A stretch of 38,875 nt of DNA. Source: Comamonadaceae bacterium 2FH. Lineage in GTDB: Bacteria > Pseudomonadota > Gammaproteobacteria > Burkholderiales > Burkholderiaceae_C. Positions 33,996 through 38,875 of the stretch are shown here, piece by piece (positions within the stretch are counted from its first letter, which is position 1; every line of letters starts with the position of its first letter). The position numbers and the translations under genes were made by a program. Below the pieces are notes generated by a model, which did not search any database, was not told the DNA's origin, and was given only the letters and a program-made list of their open reading frames with translations. The stretch covers positions 1 through 38,875 of the forward strand of contig SCMQ01000041.1 in the NCBI GenBank assembly GCA_005503335.1. Reading direction: 5' to 3'.

Positions 33996-34017
33996 ACAGC
34001 GCCCTCCCGGGCGCTGT
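33996..34017. repeat. Perfect 9-bp hairpin after the tyrosine recombinase
   Basis: ACAGCGCCC and GGGCGCTGT separated by TCCC, 12 bases past the stop codon. No T-run follows on the + strand. It may be a terminator-like structure, or a structured recombination site used by the recombinase. Confidence 0.55.
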
Positions 34018-34041
34018 CGACCCGCTGCTGCCGCCAGCACT

Positions 34042-34185
34042 CGAAAAGGCCGGCCGTCCGCGAACTGGGAGGACGGCCAGGAGCTGTCCGCCGCCGACCT
34101 GGCACAGCGCATGCGCTGCACCGCCACCGTCGTCTACCGCCGAGAGAAAACGGGCGAGTTCTTCGCGATCCTGGCGCCGGCGCGG
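34042..34185 (+). pseudogene. HTH-type gene fragment
   Basis: In-frame sequence QELSAADLAQRMRCTATVVY then RREKTGEFFAIL resembles small DNA-binding proteins with a MerR/excisionase-like helix-turn-helix, as I recall them. It lacks both its usual head and the tail after FAILAP, where the reading frame runs straight into IS110-family transposase sequence. Hence it is a fragment cut by an insertion or deletion. Confidence 0.5.
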
Positions 34186-34981
34186 GTGGCCGAACTCTCC
34201 CGGGCGGGCGAGCTCAAGGCCATCTGGATGCCCGACGAAGCCCACGAGGCGCAATCTCTGGCGGGCGCGCGAAGACGCGGTCAACATGCGGCTGAAGGCG
34301 CGCCAACAGCTCAAGGCATTCCTGCTGCGCCAGGACCGACGCTATGCCGGCAAGACGTCCTGGACCAAGATGCATCAACGCTTGATCGCAGATCAGCGCT
34401 TTGGCCACGCAGCAGACCAGATCGCGCTGACGGAGTACCAACTGGCAGTGCAAGCGGCAGAGGAGCGCGTGCAGCGGCTGACGGCTGCGCCGCAGCAGGC
34501 AGTCCAAGGCTGGCGCTTCGAGCCGGTCGTGGCGGCACTGCGGGCGCTGCGCGGCATTGACACCGTCAGCGCCATCGGCTTGGTCTGCGAGATCGGGGAC
34601 ATCGGCCGCTTCGGCAGTGCGCGCCAGCTCATGGGCTACCTCAGACTCGTGCCCTCGGAGCATTCCAGCGGGAACAGCGTGCGCCGCGGCTCGATCACCA
34701 AGATCGGCAACCCTCACACCCGGCGCCTGCTGACCGAGGCGGCGTGGAACTACCGTCTCCCGGCGCGCCTCAGCAACGAGTTGCGTGACCGCAGCAAGGC
34801 GCTGCCGCCGGACATCCGTACTCACGCGTGGAAGGCCCAGGTGCGCTTGTGCGGGCGGTTCGCGCAACTGTCCAGCCGAGGCGTGCAGGACAACAAGGTC
34901 TGCGTGGTGGTGGCGCGGGAGTTGGCTGGATTTGTCTGGGCCATCGCCCAACAGGCGGCGTCCAGACCTGCAGCACGATAG
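34186..34981 (+). pseudogene. IS110-family transposase remnant (N-terminus lost, frameshifted)
   Basis: The frame starts with RVAELSRAGELKAIWMPDEAHEAQ, inside the transposase. A frameshift lies between about 34243 and 34256. The correct frame resumes as RAREDAVNMRLKARQQLKAFLL and runs to the stop at 34981. The C-terminal Tnp domain is clear: LRGIDTVSAIGLVCEIGDIG, RFGSARQLMGYLRLVPSEHS and GSITKIGNPHTRRLLTEAAW. The N-terminal DEDD RuvC-like catalytic domain is missing. The remaining 231-residue frame from 34286 could be expressed but not catalytic alone. Confidence 0.85.
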
Positions 34982-34999
34982 TTTCCGCCAGTGGCATGA

Positions 35000-35177
35000 G
35001 GTGATACGGCACGATCACGATAGGAAGAATCCTCACCGAAACTATCCACAGAACCCCTTGGGAAACCTGCGCCACTAGAGCGAGGCAGATTCCATGACGG
35101 ATCGATGCACGGTGGAAACCAACCCACGGACATCAGTCTGATCCATCGTCGCAGCAGCAGACTTGTGCCGTATCACC
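35000..35177. repeat. Perfect 13-bp inverted repeat pair flanking 152 bases
   Basis: GGTGATACGGCAC and GTGCCGTATCACC are exact reverse complements. They enclose the sequence just downstream of the IS110-family transposase. Possible explanations are sub-terminal repeats of an IS1111-like element, two element ends brought together, or the stem of a structured RNA. Confidence 0.6.
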
Positions 35178-35299
35178 CCTTGTCGCTGGCCAAATATCGC
35201 AATCCCGTGCCCCTTGACGGGAGCGTCCATATCAGTGTCGGAAGAGCTCTCCCGCGTCGCGTCATGATGATTCCCTATCCATCCATTGAAGGAAAATAT

Positions 35300-35345
35300 C
35301 ACCACTTTCTGAGGTTTCAGAGAGAAGACCTTCAGGGAAGTGGTG
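35300..35345 (-). terminator. Hairpin downstream of the SulP gene
   Basis: CACCACTT-T-CTGAGG and CCTTCAG-GG-AAGTGGTG pair with minor interruptions. On the minus strand the hairpin begins seven bases after the sulP stop codon and is followed by ATATTTTCC. It is a likely terminator of the two-gene operon, though the T-run is imperfect. Confidence 0.6.
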
Positions 35346-35351
35346 ACACAA

Positions 35352-37085
35352 TCAGTTCAGCGGATGATGGACCAGGTCCGGCGCCAAGGCGCTGACCGCC
35401 TGGAAATGCGTGAGGTACACGCGACGGCCCAAGTAGCGCAGCAGCTCGGTGCGCTGCAGCTTGTCCATCACCGGACCCTTGACCTCCGACAGGTGCAGCG
35501 AGATGCCGGCCTCGCGCAGCCGGTGGTCGATGGCCTCCAGGCTCTCCAGCGCACTGGCATCGATGTCGTTGATGGCCGAGCATTGCAGCACCACGTGGCG
35601 CAGCTGCGGGTTGGCGGCGACCTCGTCGTTGACCCGGTCCTCGAGCGCCCTGGCGTTGGCGAAGTACAGGCTCTCGTCGACGCGCAGGCTCAGCAGCTGC
35701 GGCGAGGTCTGGACCGCATGGCGCCGCACGTTCCTGAAATACTCGGTGCCCGGTACCAGGCCGACCTCAGCGATGTGCGGGCGGCTGCTGTGATGGAGGT
35801 GGAGCGCGAGCGACAGCGTCACGCCGACCATCAGGCCCTGCTCCACGCCGAGCAGCAGCGTACCCCCCAGCGTGGCCGCGACCGCGGCGAAGTCCGCCTT
35901 GGCGTAGCGCCAGGTGCGCAGCAGCATGCCGAAGTCCACCAGGGACAGCACGGCGACGACGATGGTCGCGGCCAGCGTGGCCTGAGGCAGGTAGTGCAGC
36001 GCCGGTGTCAGAAGCAGCGAGGCGGCCAGCAGGCCCAGGGCCGTGAACACACCCGCCGCGGGCGTCTGGGCGCCGGCGTCGAAGTTCACCACCGAGCGCG
36101 CGAAGCCGCCCGTGACCGGAAAGCCCCCGGTGAAGGCGGCCGCGAGGTTGCTGGCGCCCAGGGCCACAAGCTCCTGGTCGGGCCCGATGCGCTGGCGCCG
36201 CTTGGCCGCCAGGGTCTGGCCGACCGAGACCGACTCCACGAAGCCCACGACGCCGATCAGCAGCGCGGGCACCGCCAGCTGCCGCCACAGCGCCGGGTCC
36301 CAGGCCGGCCATGTCAGCGGCGGCAGGCCCTGCGGGACATGGCCGACGATCTTCAGGCCCTGGCCGGACCAGTCCAGCGCCCAGGCCAGGCCGGTTGTCA
36401 GCGCGATCGCGCCCACGGGCCCCGCCTTGGCCAGCATGTCGGCCGCCAGCGGCGCCAGGCCCAGGCGAAGCAGCAGGCGCGTGGCGCTCTTTCGCGCCCA
36501 GAACAGGAAGGCCACGCAGCCCGCGCCGACAGTGAGGGTGAGCCCATGCGCCCGGGGCAACTGCTGGGCCAGCGCCCACAGCAACTGCGGCAGGTTGTGC
36601 CCCTCGGCCTTGACACCCAGTAGCGTCCTGAGCTGGCTGGCGGCGATCAACAGGCCCGAGGCGGTGATGAAGCCAGAGATCACGGGATGGCTCAGGAAGT
36701 TGGCCAGAAAGCCCAGCCGCAGCAGGCCCATGGCCAGCAGCATGGCGCCGCTCAGGAACGCCAGGGTGATGGCCACCTGCCAGTAGGCGGGCGTTTCCGG
36801 CGCGGCAAGGTCGCCGATCGCGGCCGCCGTCATCAGCGACACCACGGCCACCGGGCCCACGGCCAGTACGCGGCTGCTGCCGAACACCGCATAGAGCAGC
36901 AGCGGCGCCACGCTGGCGTAAAGGCCCACCTCGGGCGGCAGGCCAGCCAGCAGCGCGTAGGCCAGGCTTTGCGGGATCAGCATGATGGTGACGATCAGGG
37001 CCGCCACCGCGTCGCCGACCAGCGTCGCGCGCGTGTACTGCCGGCCCCATTCGAGGCAGGGAAGGCTGGGCCACCAGCGCCTCAT
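35352..37085 (-). CDS. SulP family anion transporter with STAS domain
   Basis: A 577-residue membrane protein of the SulP/SLC26 family. The N-terminal signature is IVTIMLIPQSLAYALLAGLPPEVGLYASVAP. About ten or more further helices follow, including GSSRVLAVGPVAVVSLMTAA and NFDAGAQTPAAGVFTALG. A C-terminal STAS domain spans about residues 440-560, with the anti-sigma-antagonist-like HVVLQCSAINDIDASALESLE. Members move sulfate, bicarbonate or dicarboxylates. It starts three bases after the SQR fusion gene ends, so it shares its transcript. With a sulfide-oxidising neighbour, sulfate, sulfite or thiosulfate is a reasonable guess for its substrate. Confidence 0.92.
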   Translation of the reverse strand: MRRWWPSLPCLEWGRQYTRATLVGDAVAALIVTIMLIPQSLAYALLAGLPPEVGLYASVAPLLLYAVFGSSRVLAVGPVAVVSLMTAAAIGDLAAPETPAYWQVAITLAFLSGAMLLAMGLLRLGFLANFLSHPVISGFITASGLLIAASQLRTLLGVKAEGHNLPQLLWALAQQLPRAHGLTLTVGAGCVAFLFWARKSATRLLLRLGLAPLAADMLAKAGPVGAIALTTGLAWALDWSGQGLKIVGHVPQGLPPLTWPAWDPALWRQLAVPALLIGVVGFVESVSVGQTLAAKRRQRIGPDQELVALGASNLAAAFTGGFPVTGGFARSVVNFDAGAQTPAAGVFTALGLLAASLLLTPALHYLPQATLAATIVVAVLSLVDFGMLLRTWRYAKADFAAVAATLGGTLLLGVEQGLMVGVTLSLALHLHHSSRPHIAEVGLVPGTEYFRNVRRHAVQTSPQLLSLRVDESLYFANARALEDRVNDEVAANPQLRHVVLQCSAINDIDASALESLEAIDHRLREAGISLHLSEVKGPVMDKLQRTELLRYLGRRVYLTHFQAVSALAPDLVHHPLN

Positions 37086-37088
37086 GGC

Positions 37089-38765
37089 TCAGCCCTGCAT
37101 CTCGGGCTGGGCCAGCCACTCGCGGCCCTTGAGCATGCCTTGCCAGTACAGCGGCGGGAGGATGCGCTCCTTGAGCCACCAGGCCAGGCGCGAGGGCCGG
37201 GTGCCGTCGATGAACCAGCCGGGGAAGCTGGGCGCCAGCTTGCCGCCATAGGTGAACTCGGCCAGCACGATCCTGCCGCGCTCCACCGTCAGCGGGCAGG
37301 AGCCGTAGCCGTCGTAGCGCGCCTCGCCGCGGGCGACGCCGCGCAGCGCCAGCACATTGTGCGCCACCGTCGGCGCCTGCTTGCGCGTCGCGGCCGCAGT
37401 CTTGGCATTGGGCGTGTTGGCTGCGTCGCCCAGGGAGAACACGTTGGGAAAGCGCTTGTGCTGCAGCGTGTGCCGATCCACATCGACCCAGCCGGCCGCG
37501 TCGGCCAGCGGGCTGACGCGCACGAAGTCGGGAACCTTCTGCGGCGGCACGACGTGCAGCATGTCGAAGCCGCGCTCGATCTCCTCCGCGCTGCCATCGG
37601 CCTGGGCGCGCCGCAAGCGCGCGACTTGGCGGGGGCCGTCGACAGCGACCAGCGTTTCGCCGAAGTTCAGGTGGATGCCATAGCGCCCCACATAGTCCAT
37701 CAGCGCCGGCACATAGTCGGCCACGCCGAACAGCACGGCGCCGGCGTTGCAGAACTGGATGTCCACCCGGTCCAGAACACCCGCTCGCCGCCATTGGTCG
37801 GCCGAGAGGTACATGGCCTTCTGCGGCGCGCCGGCGCATTTGATCGGCATGGGCGGCTGGGTGAAGACCGCCCGGCCGCCACCGGCGCGCTGCAGCTGCT
37901 GCACCATCTGCCAGGTGTAGGGCGCGAGGTCGTAGCGGTAGTTGGACGTGACGCCATGGCGGCCCAGGAACTCGGCCAGGCCTTCGACGGCGCCCCAGTC
38001 CAGCTTGAGGCCGGGACACACGATCAGCTGCTCGTACCTGACGACGCGGCAGCCGTCCAGGATCACCGCGTTGCGCTCCGGCTCGAAGGCCGCCACCGCG
38101 GACTTGATCCAGTGCACGCCGCGCGGCAGCACCGAGGCCATGGTTCTGGCGGTGGTCGCCGGGTCGAACACGCCGCCGCCGACCAGGGTCCAGCCGGGCT
38201 GGTAGTAATGGATGTCGGCCGGGTCGATCATCGCGATGTCCAGGTCGGGGGCGCGGGCCAGCAGACTGGACGCCACCGCGATGCCGGCGGCGCCGCCGCC
38301 AACGATCACGACGGCGTGGCTCGCATCGGCGACTTCGACCGGGGTCTTGCCGCCGTTGACGATGCGCCGCACCACGCCTCGAAGGTCATAGCCGGCGGCG
38401 CTGGCGCGCTCGATGATCTGCGGCAAGGGCAACATGCCCGCCTGCGACAGGGCCCACATGGTGGTCGAGCGCAAGCCGGTGCGGCAGTAGGCGAGGATGG
38501 GCTTGGGCAGCTCGTCGAGCAAGGCGCCGAAGGCTCGGCCTTGCTCGTCGCTGACCTTGCCGGACTCGGCCGGCAGATAGCGCACCGCCAGCCCATGCGC
38601 CCGGGCGGCGCGGCCGATTTCCTGGAAGCCGGGCTGGTCGGGCCCCTCGCCGTCGGGGCGGTTGCAGATCAGGGCCCGGTAGCCGGCCTCGGCCAAGTCC
38701 CGTACGTCGTCCGGGCGGATTTGAGGCGCGACCGATAGCTCGGCCGTGAGTTGTCGCAGTTCCAT
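37089..38765 (-). CDS. Fusion: Blh/DUF442 sulfurtransferase-phosphatase domain + sulfide:quinone oxidoreductase
   Basis: A 558-residue fusion. Residues 1-115 are a DUF442 (Blh, beta-lactamase-hydrolase-associated) domain with active-site C94 in YCRTGLRSTT, a phosphatase/rhodanese-like loop. Residues about 150-545 are an FAD protein of the type II SQR group: GGGAAG at 156-161, KCAGAPQK with C310, and YGSCPL with C490. From memory of the human enzyme, these two cysteines match its redox pair C201 and C379, so sulfide oxidation to polysulfide is predicted. The remaining FAD block is SLGDAANTPNAKTAAATRKQ. The ATG at 38765 (MELRQLTAELS) begins the DUF442 domain. It is the first gene of an operon with the SulP gene. 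Confidence 0.92.
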   Translation of the reverse strand: MELRQLTAELSVAPQIRPDDVRDLAEAGYRALICNRPDGEGPDQPGFQEIGRAARAHGLAVRYLPAESGKVSDEQGRAFGALLDELPKPILAYCRTGLRSTTMWALSQAGMLPLPQIIERASAAGYDLRGVVRRIVNGGKTPVEVADASHAVVIVGGGAAGIAVASSLLARAPDLDIAMIDPADIHYYQPGWTLVGGGVFDPATTARTMASVLPRGVHWIKSAVAAFEPERNAVILDGCRVVRYEQLIVCPGLKLDWGAVEGLAEFLGRHGVTSNYRYDLAPYTWQMVQQLQRAGGGRAVFTQPPMPIKCAGAPQKAMYLSADQWRRAGVLDRVDIQFCNAGAVLFGVADYVPALMDYVGRYGIHLNFGETLVAVDGPRQVARLRRAQADGSAEEIERGFDMLHVVPPQKVPDFVRVSPLADAAGWVDVDRHTLQHKRFPNVFSLGDAANTPNAKTAAATRKQAPTVAHNVLALRGVARGEARYDGYGSCPLTVERGRIVLAEFTYGGKLAPSFPGWFIDGTRPSRLAWWLKERILPPLYWQGMLKGREWLAQPEMQG

Positions 38766-38875
38766 GCTTGTCTTATATGGATGCCTCCCGGATAGCAAGA
38801 AGAATTTGTGTTGTGCTGCGAAGAAGTCGGCTGCGTCCTTATATCCGGCCTTGATTGCGTGGTTCACCTGGTTGC
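38766..38875 (-). promoter_or_regulatory. Upstream region of the SQR fusion gene
   Basis: About 110 bases to the window edge, less GC-rich than the gene. It contains CCGGATA and TATCCGG as separated inverted motifs and TTATAT on both sides (about 38772 and 38838). These could be operator or promoter parts, for example for a BigR-type sulfide-responsive repressor, but I cannot assign them. The frame of the fusion gene stays open upstream (IKAGYKDAADFFAAQHKFF), so an N-terminal extension cannot be ruled out within the window. Confidence 0.35.

Larger units (their letters stand above)
34982..35351. other. Noncoding stretch downstream of the IS110 remnant
   Basis: No gene is supported. It contains a 13-base inverted repeat, GGTGATACGGCAC (35000-35012) and GTGCCGTATCACC (35165-35177). 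The region is less GC-rich than the flanks. It probably includes the right noncoding end of the IS110 element; short open frames on both strands here lack family features. Confidence 0.45.

Noticed and set aside
36687-38738. + strand open frame of 683 codons opposite SulP and SQR
   Set aside because: Antisense to conserved catalytic motifs; composition dominated by His/Ala/Gly/Arg.

Overview
The window is GC-rich chromosomal DNA of a betaproteobacterium, most likely a member of the Burkholderiales and probably the Comamonadaceae. The basis is the gene order fimV-truA-trpF-trpB-trpA-accD at the left end, the ETF/acyl-CoA dehydrogenase and TRAP transporter genes, and a GC-rich intergenic repeat that I recall from comamonad genomes. 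No database search was possible; product names rest on motifs and remembered family features.

Layout. (1) 1-5523: the C-terminal end of fimV, then truA, trpF, trpB, trpA and accD, tightly spaced on the + strand. (2) 5537-14789: nine co-directional minus-strand genes with short gaps and mostly good ribosome binding sites. Only DUF4438 and an HExxH zinc peptidase can be named. The rest are two tandem paralogues (acidic N-terminus, glycine-zipper middle, arginine-rich tail) and five proteins I do not recognise. Divergent from them at 15262-15884 are a 33-codon Arg-rich leader ORF and a LuxR/NarL-type HTH regulator whose start codon overlaps the leader's stop. This is the best candidate for an undescribed system. 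(3) 15955-21723, minus strand: an acyltransferase-3 membrane protein, a nitronate monooxygenase-type flavoprotein, a DmdC-like acyl-CoA dehydrogenase and etfA/etfB. (4) 21724-22009: a control region with three palindromes between etfB and a TRAP transporter operon (dctP-dctQ-dctM, 22010-24884), which has a strong hairpin between dctP and dctQ.

(5) 24900-32441: an MscS-type channel and a histone-deacetylase-like hydrolase (minus strand), then moxR, a DUF58 gene, a transglutaminase-like membrane protein and a lytic transglycosylase (mltB) on the + strand. Two copies of a 73-bp repeat bracket the DUF58 gene; the second is read as the N-terminus of the transglutaminase protein. (6) 32442-35351: a less GC-rich graveyard of mobile DNA holding a broken serine recombinase, an apparently intact small tyrosine recombinase, a fragment of an HTH gene fused to an IS110-family transposase remnant, and inverted repeats. 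(7) 35352-38765, minus strand: a two-gene operon with a sulfurtransferase/phosphatase-like domain fused to a sulfide:quinone oxidoreductase, and a SulP anion transporter, suggesting sulfide oxidation coupled to anion transport.

How they work together: the left end is amino-acid and lipid housekeeping. ETF plus the acyl-CoA dehydrogenase form an electron-transfer unit for acyl-CoA oxidation. The moxR-DUF58-transglutaminase set is a common co-operonic module of unsettled envelope function. The 5537-14789 cluster stands apart: no metabolic enzyme signature, no obvious secretion signal, its own regulator, and a position directly after accD where related genomes, as I recall, carry folC.
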